Numbered from the stretch's first letter, positions 1 through 7,793 are shown. The stretch: DNA of 64,000 bases from Candidatus Nitrosopumilus sp. (GCA_029263475.1 JAJCXK010000076.1:1-64000), one strand, 5' to 3'. Notes: generated from the sequence alone by a model not told the origin. A program made the numbers and translations.

Positions 1-125
1 TTCAGGTGTTGGTTCAGGTGTTGGTTCAGGTGTTGGTTCAGGTGTTGGTTCAGGTGTTGGTTCAGGTGTTGGTTCAGGTGTTGGTTCAGGTGTTGGTTCA
101 GGTGTTGGTTCAGGTGTTGGTTCAG
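1..125. repeat. 12-bp tandem repeat (unit TTCAGGTGTTGG)
   Basis: Ten exact head-to-tail copies of TTCAGGTGTTGG fill positions 1-120, and a partial eleventh copy (TTCAG) follows. The array continues past the left edge. On the minus strand each unit reads Pro-Thr-Pro-Glu. Perfect identity at the DNA level, including third codon positions, points to recent slippage or unequal exchange, so copy number is probably variable between strains. Confidence 0.95.
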
Positions 126-198
126 ATTGAGGTTTAGCACGAGAGTCAAATTCTGATAAAATATCTTCTGCATCTTTTGATTTTTTTGTGTCGCTCAA
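1..198 (-). CDS. Partial protein with a Pro-Thr-Pro-Glu repeat tail
   Basis: A minus-strand reading frame begins at a TTG (196-198) and runs off the left edge of the window. Its first 26 or so residues are polar and charged (LSDTKKSKDAEDILSEFDSR). From there on it is a perfect PTPE tetrapeptide repeat, at least ten copies, encoded by the 12-bp tandem repeat. Such Pro/Glu-rich stretches usually form extended, rigid spacers. The rest of the protein is outside the window, so no function can be given. The reading frame through the repeat is open, which supports it being coding rather than a neutral satellite. The start codon is a guess, because no ATG precedes the repeat. Confidence 0.55.
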   Translation of the reverse strand, partial: MSDTKKSKDAEDILSEFDSRAKPQSEPTPEPTPEPTPEPTPEPTPEPTPEPTPEPTPEPTPEPTPE

Positions 199-239
199 TT
201 TTAAATTCCTATTATAATAAAATTTCAGGTTCCTTTTAT

Positions 240-488
240 TTAATTTTTAAGGTGTTTTCCTTGCATATAGTCCTCAAATAATTTTTCAAGATCGTTATCA
301 TCATTACAATTTTTGATTTGTTCGACTAAAACGGGTTCTTCAATTTCATAACAATTCATCACATCTTGAGAATCTTTGAACACCAACATAGCTTTATTTT
401 TGAATATGCAATGATAGAGTTTTTCTTGTTCCATTTTTTCAGGTTTAAAGTTAACGCCATTATCATCTACAGATACAGGATAATCCAT
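240..488 (-). CDS. Small acidic hypothetical protein (82 aa)
   Basis: An 82-residue soluble protein with many Asp, Glu and Asn residues (DNDLEKLFEDYMQGKH near the C-terminus) and three Cys (27, 46, 61) that do not form a recognisable metal site. I do not recognise the family. It starts with ATG at 488; a 9-bp inverted repeat lies 3-27 bp upstream, where the promoter and transcription start would be. It is oriented like the repeat-tail gene downstream (start at 198) and may share a transcript with it. Confidence 0.6.
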   Translation of the reverse strand: MDYPVSVDDNGVNFKPEKMEQEKLYHCIFKNKAMLVFKDSQDVMNCYEIEEPVLVEQIKNCNDDNDLEKLFEDYMQGKHLKN

Positions 489-490
489 GA

Positions 491-515
491 AAATACTAAA
501 TCTGCATTAGTATTT
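491..515. promoter_or_regulatory. Inverted repeat upstream of the 82-aa gene
   Basis: Perfect 9-bp arms AAATACTAA (491-499) and TTAGTATTT (507-515) are separated by 7 bases, directly before the start codon at 488. In an organism with mostly leaderless mRNAs this position would overlap the promoter or transcription start, so it could be an operator. It could equally be an RNA hairpin. The role is inferred. Confidence 0.3.
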
Positions 516-551
516 AGATGAATAGTGTCAATAATTCGACAGTATTTTTTT
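515..551. repeat. Copy A of a dispersed 37-bp repeat
   Basis: Positions 515-551 align without gaps to 1175-1211, with 31 of 37 bases identical by my count. The core is GTCAATAAT, two variable bases, then GACAGTA and a run of T. The two copies are direct repeats that flank the gene at 766-1122. The T-run could be a terminator; the partly symmetrical GTC/GAC core could be a protein-binding site. Confidence 0.55.
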
Positions 552-765
552 CTCAAATTTCACTCGTCACGTTAGGTTGTTGGGTTATAGCGTGATCCAT
601 ATTAGAAAGAAGAAGTAATAATAAGTATGTCTGCTCAGTCTGACCCAACAAGATAAAACATTATTGATTGGTGTCAACAAGATGACATATCATGTATAGA
701 TGAACCTGAGAATCCTTAAACGGTATAGGGATTGCAATTAGGGGCAGGATAACAGAGTCTATACA

Positions 766-1122
766 ATGCCACGTTTTCCCGATAGAATATACTTTCAATC
801 TACAATCAATCTTTCTAATATTCATAGAACTTTAGTAAATCAGACATGGGATGTAAATCGAAGAAATATCATGATGTTTAATCTTAAAAAATTAATTGCA
901 CAATTAGATACAATGATGAACTTTGTAATTCCTAATGAAGAGTTAACAGGATTCCACACATACACAAAACATCATCATGTAACAATTTCAAAAGCAGATT
1001 TTGTAGAGAGGTTACTCAGAATACAATCAATGCATGAGATTGTTCTAAATCAACTTAATCTTGAATTAGGCGTTGCACTTGCATCTAGTCGGAATACAAG
1101 TAATACTAATTCAGGTAGATAA
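766..1122 (+). CDS. Hypothetical protein (118 aa)
   Basis: A 118-residue protein starting at ATG 766, with no signal peptide or membrane segment. It is rich in Asn, Ile and Leu, and has a His triplet with basic neighbours (TKHHHVTISK, about residues 68-77). Its C-terminal 15 residues are Ser/Thr/Asn-rich and probably disordered. I do not recognise it. It stands alone between two copies of a 37-bp repeat (515-551 and 1175-1211), so it may be a mobile or lineage-specific cassette, though no recombinase is nearby. Confidence 0.6.
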   Translation: MPRFPDRIYFQSTINLSNIHRTLVNQTWDVNRRNIMMFNLKKLIAQLDTMMNFVIPNEELTGFHTYTKHHHVTISKADFVERLLRIQSMHEIVLNQLNLELGVALASSRNTSNTNSGR

Positions 1123-1174
1123 TATCTACGGGACTAAATATCATTCTGTTTTAATTTGATAAATGTTCTGAAGT

Positions 1175-1211
1175 TAGATGAGGTGAGTCAATAATCAGAC
1201 AGTATTTTTTT
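1175..1211. repeat. Copy B of a dispersed 37-bp repeat
   Basis: The second copy of the element at 515-551, in the same orientation. It starts with TAGATGA, holds GTCAATAAT and GACAGTA, and ends in eight T (1205-1212). It lies about 50 bp after the stop of the gene at 766-1122, where its T-run could end that transcript. Confidence 0.55.
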
Positions 1212-1323
1212 TCATGCCAATTCAAGGTTCAACTCCAAGTTGATTAGTCATCAGATTGAGGATAGAAATAACTTGTTTGATATGAAATTTCTTAATTTTA
1301 TCAAGATTATTCTAAAGGATACA

Positions 1324-2769
1324 TTACCTTGCCCAAACTAAAGGTACCAAAAATACTATCATTACAGTTACAATCGGAATGCAAATAAGATCAAATGGTA
1401 ATCCATAACGAACCATCTGTTTGATTGATACATACCCGCTTCCAATGGCAATTGCGTTTGGTGGAGTTCCAACTGGCATCATAAATCCATAGCTTGTAGC
1501 AAATGCAACTGGAGCCATCAGTAAAATTGGATCAAGATCTGTAGTAGATCCTAAAACTGCCATAATTGGTAACAATAATGCAGCTACTGCAGTGTTACTC
1601 ATCAATTCACTTGTAAGCATGGTAATTGTAACAATGACTAATACGATCAAGAAATAATCAAATTCCCCCAAAAATAACAACTTGTCTGCTATCCACATGT
1701 CAAGGCCTGTAGCAGTAAAACCACTAGCCAAAGCCAAACCACCTCCAATCAACACTAAAACTCCCCATGGAATCTTGCGTGCAGTTCTCAAATCAAGCAA
1801 GCGCTGTCTCTTTAGTCCCGAAGGTAAAATGAGTAGGGCTGCAACTGAAACTAGAACTATCACATGATCACCCACAAATGGAACTAAGTCTTTCCAGAAC
1901 AGCCCTCGAGTTATCCATGCAATTGCAGTTGCTACAAATATTATTAGAACAATTTTTTCATTTTTATTCCAGTTTCCAAGATTTCTTAATTCTTCAGTGA
2001 TTATATTTTTGTCTTGGAGTATTGGTTTCGTGTTATCCAATCTTGCAGAGGTTGTCATGTATATCCATAACACTAAAAGAGAAACAACACTAATTGGAAT
2101 CCCTACTAACATCCAATCAAAGAAAATTATCTCGACTCCTGCAAGCGAATCACCTAGGGAAGCAAAAAGGGCATTAGGTGCAGTACCAATCATAGTTGAC
2201 AGCCCTCCCAGACTAGCAGCATATGCGACACTGAGTATCAAACAGGTTGCAAATCTTTTTTTCTGTGCAACATCTACTTGTGAAATTACTGCAATTGCAA
2301 TTGGAAGAATTAACAGAGTGGTTGCAGTGTTGGTAATCCAGGCACTCATACATCCTGTAACAATTATGAACCCCAAAACGATATTTTTTGGTTTTGTTCC
2401 AACAATTTTCAGAGTGTTAAATGCAAATCGCTTGTGAAGATTCACTTTCTCTATTGTTTTTGCAAGTAGAAATCCACCCATCAGTAAAAATACCAACTTG
2501 TCACCATATGCAGAAATTACTTTGTCGATGTCTGCCACATTAAACAGTGGAAACACAAACAATGGGATTGATGCAGTAACATAAAACGGAATCGCTTCAG
2601 TTGCCCACCAAATTGCCATCCACACAGATAATCCTAAAACAAGCTTTGCCTCAAATGCTAATCCATCAACAGGATATGAGAGAATAATAGAAAATAGAAT
2701 TGGAGATAACACAAATCCAGTAATTTGTAGTTTACTGTGTAACGGGTTCCAATTGTCAAAATTAAACAT
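1324..2769 (-). CDS. SLC13/DASS-family anion (dicarboxylate) transporter
   Basis: A 481-residue polytopic membrane protein with about a dozen hydrophobic segments, the usual length for the divalent anion:Na+ symporter (DASS, SLC13) family. It has the two SNT-type substrate/Na+ motifs: ITNTATTLLILPIA in the first half and LMSNTAVAALLLPIM in the second. The following MPVGTPPNAIAIGSG is the typical stretch near the second motif. Family members carry di- or tricarboxylates, sulfate or phosphate; the substrate here cannot be read. It stands alone, facing away from dinB, with about 260 bp of upstream sequence. Confidence 0.9.
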   Translation of the reverse strand: MFNFDNWNPLHSKLQITGFVLSPILFSIILSYPVDGLAFEAKLVLGLSVWMAIWWATEAIPFYVTASIPLFVFPLFNVADIDKVISAYGDKLVFLLMGGFLLAKTIEKVNLHKRFAFNTLKIVGTKPKNIVLGFIIVTGCMSAWITNTATTLLILPIAIAVISQVDVAQKKRFATCLILSVAYAASLGGLSTMIGTAPNALFASLGDSLAGVEIIFFDWMLVGIPISVVSLLVLWIYMTTSARLDNTKPILQDKNIITEELRNLGNWNKNEKIVLIIFVATAIAWITRGLFWKDLVPFVGDHVIVLVSVAALLILPSGLKRQRLLDLRTARKIPWGVLVLIGGGLALASGFTATGLDMWIADKLLFLGEFDYFLIVLVIVTITMLTSELMSNTAVAALLLPIMAVLGSTTDLDPILLMAPVAFATSYGFMMPVGTPPNAIAIGSGYVSIKQMVRYGLPFDLICIPIVTVMIVFLVPLVWAR

Positions 2770-2847
2770 TAAAACAACTCAACATTGATGATAACATGTT
2801 TTTAACTTATATGGTATTTGAACATAAACTTGCACGTACCATTTTGC

Positions 2848-2869
2848 AAGAATCTATTTTTAGATTCTT
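2848..2869. other. Perfect hairpin between the transporter and dinB
   Basis: Arms AAGAATCTA (2848-2856) and TAGATTCTT (2861-2869) flank a TTTT loop. The hairpin lies in the divergent 258-bp spacer, about 80 bp upstream of the transporter start and 160 bp upstream of dinB. It could be an operator or part of a leader or small RNA; the sequence does not say which. Confidence 0.35.
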
Positions 2870-3028
2870 AGAAAGATTTAGTTCAAAATAAAATAGATAT
2901 TTAGATCTCAGTTCGATTTTTTTAGGCTTGTATTGTATATTAATTCCGGTTAAAATATTGAAATAATTGTGTCTCTTTAAAGTGAATCACAAATTATCCT
3001 GAAAACGGTTCAACTAGTCGGATTATAG

Positions 3029-4168
3029 ATGAATACACAAAACTGTAATAATCAAATTATTTTTAGAGATACATTGGAAACCAGAATAGTTTTCCACATA
3101 GATTTTGATTATTTTTATGCCCAATGCGAAGAAACACGTTCCCCAGAACTAAAAACAAAACCGGTATGCGTATGCGTATTTTCTGACAGAGGGGGAGATA
3201 GTGGTGCCATAGCAACTGCAAACTATACGGCTAGAAAATACGGAGTAAAGTCAGGCATTCCAATTACATTTGCAAAAAAAAGACTCGAGGAAAGAAAAGA
3301 TGCCGTTTACTTACCAGTGGACTTTGATTTCTATTCTGAAATTTCTAAAAAAGCAATGGAGGTAATGAAAGACAGTGCAGATATTTTTGAATATGTTGGA
3401 AGAGACGAAGCATATCTAGATGTAACAGAAAGAGTGGAAAAAGATTTTAAAAAAGCAAGTCATTTGGCACAGCAAATTAAAAACTCCATCAGAGATAAAA
3501 CGAAACTAAGTTGTTCCATAGGAATCTCATGTAATAAGTTAATTTCAAAGATAGCATCAGATTTTCAAAAACCGGATGGCCTCACGATTGTACCTCCAAT
3601 TGAAACGGAAGTGTTTTTGGATCAATTAAAGATAAGAAAAATTCCAGGCATTGGAAAAAAGACAGAGAAAAGATTTTTGGAAATGAATCTAGAAACAATT
3701 CAAGATCTAAAAAGATTAGACATATTTACTTTGAACAAAGAGTTTGGCAGAAAGAGTGCAGCTTACATCTATAATGCAGTAAGGGGAATAGACGATGCAC
3801 CAGTGAAGGAGAAGGAAGAAAGCATACAGTATAGTAAGATTACAACGTTGAAAGAGGATTCAAAAGATTATCAGTTTTTGTATGAAAGCGTAATGGAATT
3901 ATGCAAAGAGGTCCACCACATTGTTAAAAAAAACAACAGAATGTTTAAATCTGTAGGAATACATTTCGTTCAGTCGGATTTGTCAAACAAATCAAAATCA
4001 AGAATGCTGCGCAGCCCTACAAAAAATATTGAAGAACTACAAAAAAATGCAGATCAACTGCTAAAGGAAGCACTTGAGAACCAAACAATCACAATTAGAA
4101 GACTCGGAGTAAAGGTTTCAGAGTTATCGAAAGTTCAAGGACAAAGTGACATTACGGCTTTTTTTTAG
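3029..4168 (+). CDS. dinB: DNA polymerase IV (Y-family, Dpo4/DinB)
   Basis: A 379-residue translesion polymerase. The palm motif HIDFDYFYAQCEE gives metal-binding Asp25, and EYVGRDEAYLD gives the catalytic pair Asp126-Glu127. The usual Ser-Ile before that pair is Gly-Arg here. A helix-hairpin-helix thumb follows (IPGIGKKTEKRF, about residue 210), then the little-finger domain. The protein ends in QSDITAFF, a classical PIP box, so it should bind the PCNA sliding clamp. It copies damaged DNA at the replication fork. It starts at ATG 3029 and ends 6 bp from the convergent archaeosortase-like gene. Confidence 0.95.
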   Translation: MNTQNCNNQIIFRDTLETRIVFHIDFDYFYAQCEETRSPELKTKPVCVCVFSDRGGDSGAIATANYTARKYGVKSGIPITFAKKRLEERKDAVYLPVDFDFYSEISKKAMEVMKDSADIFEYVGRDEAYLDVTERVEKDFKKASHLAQQIKNSIRDKTKLSCSIGISCNKLISKIASDFQKPDGLTIVPPIETEVFLDQLKIRKIPGIGKKTEKRFLEMNLETIQDLKRLDIFTLNKEFGRKSAAYIYNAVRGIDDAPVKEKEESIQYSKITTLKEDSKDYQFLYESVMELCKEVHHIVKKNNRMFKSVGIHFVQSDLSNKSKSRMLRSPTKNIEELQKNADQLLKEALENQTITIRRLGVKVSELSKVQGQSDITAFF

Positions 4169-4174
4169 AATTAC

Positions 4175-5101
4175 TCAAGATTGCGCATCTGATTTCTTCA
4201 GACGCCTTGATTCGATAAGGATCACTACCAAGATAAATGCAAATAACCAGGGCAGAAACATTATTTCTCCCGCAATTTTATGATATTCTTCCCATGCCAC
4301 GGGATCTGTTGTAACTTTTAGAGCATACCAGGACAATGAGAAAATTCGAATTAGATTTACAATTATGGTTCCGATGATCCCTATTACAAAGTAGACTGCC
4401 TTTCGATTTCTAGGTATGTTTAGCTTTAGCATGAATGCCCCAATCACCAGTGAAAAGATGATAATACTATGAACACCAGCTGATGGCCAAAATACCTGGA
4501 GCGCCATGGAACCATGGTCACCACGTAGGAACATGACATTATCTCTGGCTACAGCAGTCCCAAGATCGAGGGCGGTTACCAACCATACATTAGCCTGCAC
4601 AAAATATGGAACAATATACTGCAACGGTCCAAGCGTGTCATATGGGAAAAATGCATCCAGAGATAGAATAATCGCAGTTCCTGTTAGAAAGATTGGCGCG
4701 GCAGGTGCAATCCTAATCCATCGCTTACCAAAGAATATGGTAAGGGCTACGACGATAAATATGGCCATGACGATAAAGTCCCACATCCAAGTCCACGAAT
4801 AGATCAATTGAACATCAAATGATTTTGCAGATTCGATGATGTGTTCCCTTAAACCAAATTCCAACGAAGCAAGATATGCAATGGTTAGAATCGCCATAGG
4901 TATTACAGATAGCAATCGTTTCCTTGAAATGATGATTTTTAATCCAACCAATTCGGCAATTACAAAAACAAGTGCAAAGAGATAACCTCCTCGTCCTTCA
5001 TTCCAGCTCCAAGAGATAGAATCAGGATATGCCACCATTGCAAAGAGAATGGGGCTTGAAATGATGAAAGTTCCAAGAATCAAATTCAAATTCATCATCA
5101 C
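4175..5101 (-). CDS. Archaeosortase/exosortase-like membrane protein (thaumarchaeosortase type)
   Basis: A 308-residue protein with about eight membrane segments. Three conserved spots match the exosortase/archaeosortase fold: PSAGVHS (Ser207-Ala-Gly) where families such as EpsH and ArtA have Cys-Ala/Ser-Gly, Arg252 in VNLIRIFSL, and His274 in EEYHKIAGE. The nucleophile position is thus Ser instead of Cys. Family members cut C-terminal sorting signals from surface proteins; thaumarchaeal members are linked to PEFG-CTERM proteins (from memory). No such substrate is seen in this window. It lies downstream of a DsbA-like gene and a membrane-thiol gene on the same strand, after a gap of about 117 bp. 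Confidence 0.75.
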   Translation of the reverse strand: MMMNLNLILGTFIISSPILFAMVAYPDSISWSWNEGRGGYLFALVFVIAELVGLKIIISRKRLLSVIPMAILTIAYLASLEFGLREHIIESAKSFDVQLIYSWTWMWDFIVMAIFIVVALTIFFGKRWIRIAPAAPIFLTGTAIILSLDAFFPYDTLGPLQYIVPYFVQANVWLVTALDLGTAVARDNVMFLRGDHGSMALQVFWPSAGVHSIIIFSLVIGAFMLKLNIPRNRKAVYFVIGIIGTIIVNLIRIFSLSWYALKVTTDPVAWEEYHKIAGEIMFLPWLFAFILVVILIESRRLKKSDAQS

Positions 5102-5218
5102 GCTAAATCTAAAAAAGGCAAATAAATATCTCGACTTTACAAATTTTTAAAATTGGTGGAACAAAATAGTATTTGAGAATTTAGTGTTCAAACAGATGGA
5201 ATTAAACTCAGAGTATTC

Positions 5219-5698
5219 TTAAGAATTGATCTTACACTCAACTTTGAGGGATTTTATAGTTGTGAAATATGTGACTATTAAAATTCCGATGGCAATCATC
5301 CGAATTGGAGTCTCATAGTTTGTCAAAAATATGGTAGCTGTAGCTCCAACTGAACCAAATGTGGAAATTACAGCAAATCCAATAGGTCCGCAACTGCATG
5401 CGCCAGCAGCAGCACCGATAATAGAGCCAAAAATACCACCACCCATTTTCTGTTTTGATTTTTTCAGTATATTTATCCGAAATACATTCATTGGCAATAC
5501 TAATGCAGACAATACGGAAATTATCAGGACAAGAACAAATGCCAATTCAGTACCAGATGGAATGTGACTCACAACATAGGGCTCTAAGAAAATAAACTCA
5601 GATAAAATGAGCAATCCAACCAACATACATGTGAAAATCACAACTCCCAAGACAGCAAATTCAGGATTTGAAAATACGAGTCTTACAGTGGATGTCAT
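5219..5698 (-). CDS. Membrane protein with a Cys-Ser-Cys motif, partner of DsbA-like protein
   Basis: A 159-residue protein with four or five membrane segments. The notable site is AAAGACSCGPIGF: Cys101 and Cys103 with glycines at a membrane edge. Further Cys are at 24 and 155. Its ATG (5696-5698) directly follows the TAG of the DsbA-like gene, so the two are translationally coupled. The arrangement suggests a membrane electron carrier that reoxidises or reduces the DsbA-like protein, as DsbB, VKOR or CcdA do in other organisms, but it does not look like any of those. The function is inferred from context only. Confidence 0.6.
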   Translation of the reverse strand: MTSTVRLVFSNPEFAVLGVVIFTCMLVGLLILSEFIFLEPYVVSHIPSGTELAFVLVLIISVLSALVLPMNVFRINILKKSKQKMGGGIFGSIIGAAAGACSCGPIGFAVISTFGSVGATATIFLTNYETPIRMIAIGILIVTYFTTIKSLKVECKINS

Positions 5699-6361
5699 CT
5701 ATACCATGGTGTCCAGTATCTGTTTAAACACCGAAAATGGTTGTGCGCCTCCAAGCTGCTGTTGTCCATCAGGACCTACTATGAAGAATCCAGGAGTGCC
5801 CCTAACGCCATGCTCTCTTGCTTGTTGAATATTGAATTCAACACGTTTTGAGTATTTTCCAGAATCAAGACAGCTTTCAAACAGTTCCATATCAAGTCCC
5901 AAGCTAAACGCAAATGCCTTTAGTCGTTCAGAATTTGCCCATCCGCTGTCAATTTTAGATTCCTGAGAAGCATAAAGAAGATCGTGGTAATCCCAGTACA
6001 TTTCTTGATCCTCAGCACAATATGATGCCTGGGCTGCCTTTGGAGAATCACGCCCCAAAAAGGCCAAATCAACGAAAACCAAGTTTGCCTTTCCAGTCTC
6101 AATGTATTCGCGGTCTATTGCAGGCTTTGTATTATGAAACCAGTTATAGCATTGATGGCACTGGTAGTCACCGAATTCAACAATCGTAATCGGAGCTGAC
6201 GGATCTCCCAAAATTGGAGACCCCATAGCAGTAGAAATTGTTCCGTGAGTTCTGCCCATGTCAAGATTCACAGTCTCAGAAGAAGTGGCAGAAATAGAAG
6301 CTACAACACCGGCAATAATTGCAATAGCAATGACGCCTATCAACACGCCTTTTTTATTCAT
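5699..6361 (-). CDS. DsbA-like thioredoxin-fold protein, exported
   Basis: A 220-residue protein with an N-terminal membrane anchor or signal (residues 5-24), so it acts outside the membrane. A DsbA/DSBA-like thioredoxin domain follows, with the redox motif Cys68-His-Gln-Cys71 in FGDYQCHQC and a cis-proline loop in GVRGTPGFFIVG. It should form, reduce or isomerise disulfides in secreted proteins. It is the first gene of a probable unit with the Cys-Ser-Cys membrane protein and the archaeosortase-like protein, which suggests joint maturation of surface proteins. Confidence 0.88.
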   Translation of the reverse strand: MNKKGVLIGVIAIAIIAGVVASISATSSETVNLDMGRTHGTISTAMGSPILGDPSAPITIVEFGDYQCHQCYNWFHNTKPAIDREYIETGKANLVFVDLAFLGRDSPKAAQASYCAEDQEMYWDYHDLLYASQESKIDSGWANSERLKAFAFSLGLDMELFESCLDSGKYSKRVEFNIQQAREHGVRGTPGFFIVGPDGQQQLGGAQPFSVFKQILDTMV

Positions 6362-6393
6362 GATTCAAAACAGTGAAGATTGGTTAAAAAAAC

Positions 6394-6591
6394 TTATTCC
6401 ACATTGTCATGAGACTTTCTTCTAAAAATATTCACAAATTTTAAAATGACAGTGTCAATAGGACACGTTTCGCATACAATCTGCGATTGATGACTATCAA
6501 GGTGTCTCTCAAACCGCTGACGAGATTCAAACACAAGATCACATTTTTCGCAATAGACCTTTTCCACACGATTTTTTGATGATCCTGTCAT
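6394..6591 (-). CDS. Small C2H2 zinc-finger protein (65 aa)
   Basis: A 65-residue protein with one classical C2H2 finger: Cys14-x2-Cys17-x12-His30-x3-His34. Two more Cys (40, 43) follow in VCETCPID and might form part of a second site. The rest is basic. Single C2H2 fingers of this size occur in archaea as DNA-binding or protein-binding modules. It ends 33 bp upstream of the DsbA-like start on the same strand. Confidence 0.7.
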   Translation of the reverse strand: MTGSSKNRVEKVYCEKCDLVFESRQRFERHLDSHQSQIVCETCPIDTVILKFVNIFRRKSHDNVE

Positions 6592-6641
6592 GACTGATTT
6601 TCATAATTATTGCTTATAAAGATCCTGTTGAAAATCAACAT

Positions 6642-6944
6642 ATGAAAAAAATTCTGGATAGATTTGTTACAGGATTTTTTGTCGTGACATTAGGAATTTT
6701 ATGGTATTGCAGTTCAAAACATCAGGTAAGGCAAGAACAATACACGATAGTAATTTACGACGTATTTGGAAAACCAGTAGATATTGACGGCGTCAGAATC
6801 AATTTCAGGACATATAGAGTTGCGACAAACTATATTTCAGAATATCAGGACAGATTTCCACACTATCATTTTTCAATGGCAGTAGAAATTCCAGAAATCA
6901 AAAAGATGCCGTTGCTCAGAATATTTAAGAAACATCAGATATAA
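6642..6944 (+). CDS. Membrane-anchored hypothetical protein (100 aa)
   Basis: A 100-residue protein with one N-terminal hydrophobic segment (about residues 8-24). It is followed by a charged soluble domain with an alternating pattern typical of beta strands (YTIVIYDVFGKPVDIDGVRI). The C-terminus is basic. I do not recognise the family. Its 3' end overlaps the 3' end of the convergent zinc-finger gene by 10 bp. Confidence 0.65.
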   Translation: MKKILDRFVTGFFVVTLGILWYCSSKHQVRQEQYTIVIYDVFGKPVDIDGVRINFRTYRVATNYISEYQDRFPHYHFSMAVEIPEIKKMPLLRIFKKHQI

Positions 6945-7306
6945 TGAATTCGCATATGGGTATTTAGCTCTACCTCGTATTGTGTGACAAATCCGCAATG
7001 AGTGCAAGAAAGTAGATTGTTTTGGACTTCGGCGATATCAGACTCAAGAATATTTCCAGAAAGAGATTTTATTTTAATTGCATTGTGATTTGAAATTACA
7101 GCAAAATTACCACCCTGATCTATGGAATTCAGAAATTCCTTGATCGCAGAAACCACCTTGTTGATGTCAATTATATCATCATCGTCCAATGCAGACAAAG
7201 TAAATTGGTCATGCTTTAAGGTTGGAATGGCAGCCATTTCATCTGCAACATACACGAGTAATTCATTTTTTATCGATATAACATCCTTGCAATCAATTGT
7301 GATCAT
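6935..7306 (-). CDS. Protein with C-terminal C2H2 zinc finger (123 aa)
   Basis: A 123-residue protein. Residues 1-95 form an acidic, alpha/beta-looking region (with a run of Asp at about 41-44). The last 25 residues carry a textbook C2H2 finger: Cys101-x2-Cys104-x12-His117-x3-His121. It is the second such finger within 1 kb. A role in nucleic-acid binding is plausible but not shown. The N-terminal part is unrecognised. Confidence 0.7.
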   Translation of the reverse strand: MITIDCKDVISIKNELLVYVADEMAAIPTLKHDQFTLSALDDDDIIDINKVVSAIKEFLNSIDQGGNFAVISNHNAIKIKSLSGNILESDIAEVQNNLLSCTHCGFVTQYEVELNTHMRIHYI

Positions 7307-7388
7307 GAGATATCACGTTCAAATCAATATTTTAGTCTAACAATCATTTGAAAATGATTATAATTGATTAAAATCCAGCATTGGATCG

Positions 7389-7775
7389 ATGGGAGATTCA
7401 GAGACTTTTGGAGTAGAGAAAGGCCACGGAGAAGAAGTAGTATCATGGCTAAATGATAAAGCAAAATCTCAATCCCTGAAGCTTGAGGCCCGATTGTACG
7501 GATATGCGGTATCTACTACAAATTTTGGAGATTTTGAAATGTTTTCATGGATTGGTGACGTGCAAAATGCAAGGAAGATGGTCATCAAGGCAAGCAAAAG
7601 ATTCAAGATAAAAATCATCGAGGGAGGATACAAGCCCAAGGAAAAGGTAATCAAGATAAAGAAATTTGACTTTGCCAAAGTCAAAAAAGGAGACAAGACC
7701 ATAGGACAAATAGAGTTTACAGCCTCAAGATTTGGAAACGGGCATTGGGAAATTCAAAATGAGGAACGCCACTAG
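7389..7775 (+). CDS. Hypothetical protein (128 aa)
   Basis: A 128-residue soluble, Lys-rich protein with no membrane segment or metal motif. Alternating strand-like segments (ARLYGYAVSTTNFGDFEMF) and a Lys-rich middle (EKVIKIKKFDFAKVKKGDK) suggest a small alpha/beta fold. I do not recognise the family. It lies 18 bp upstream of the dehydrogenase-like gene on the same strand and is likely co-transcribed with it. Confidence 0.65.
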   Translation: MGDSETFGVEKGHGEEVVSWLNDKAKSQSLKLEARLYGYAVSTTNFGDFEMFSWIGDVQNARKMVIKASKRFKIKIIEGGYKPKEKVIKIKKFDFAKVKKGDKTIGQIEFTASRFGNGHWEIQNEERH

Positions 7776-7793
7776 AAACATAAATTTGGAGAA

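Noticed and set aside
1-125. The tandem repeat as a possible CRISPR array
   Set aside because: Units are directly adjacent with no spacers and form an open coding frame.
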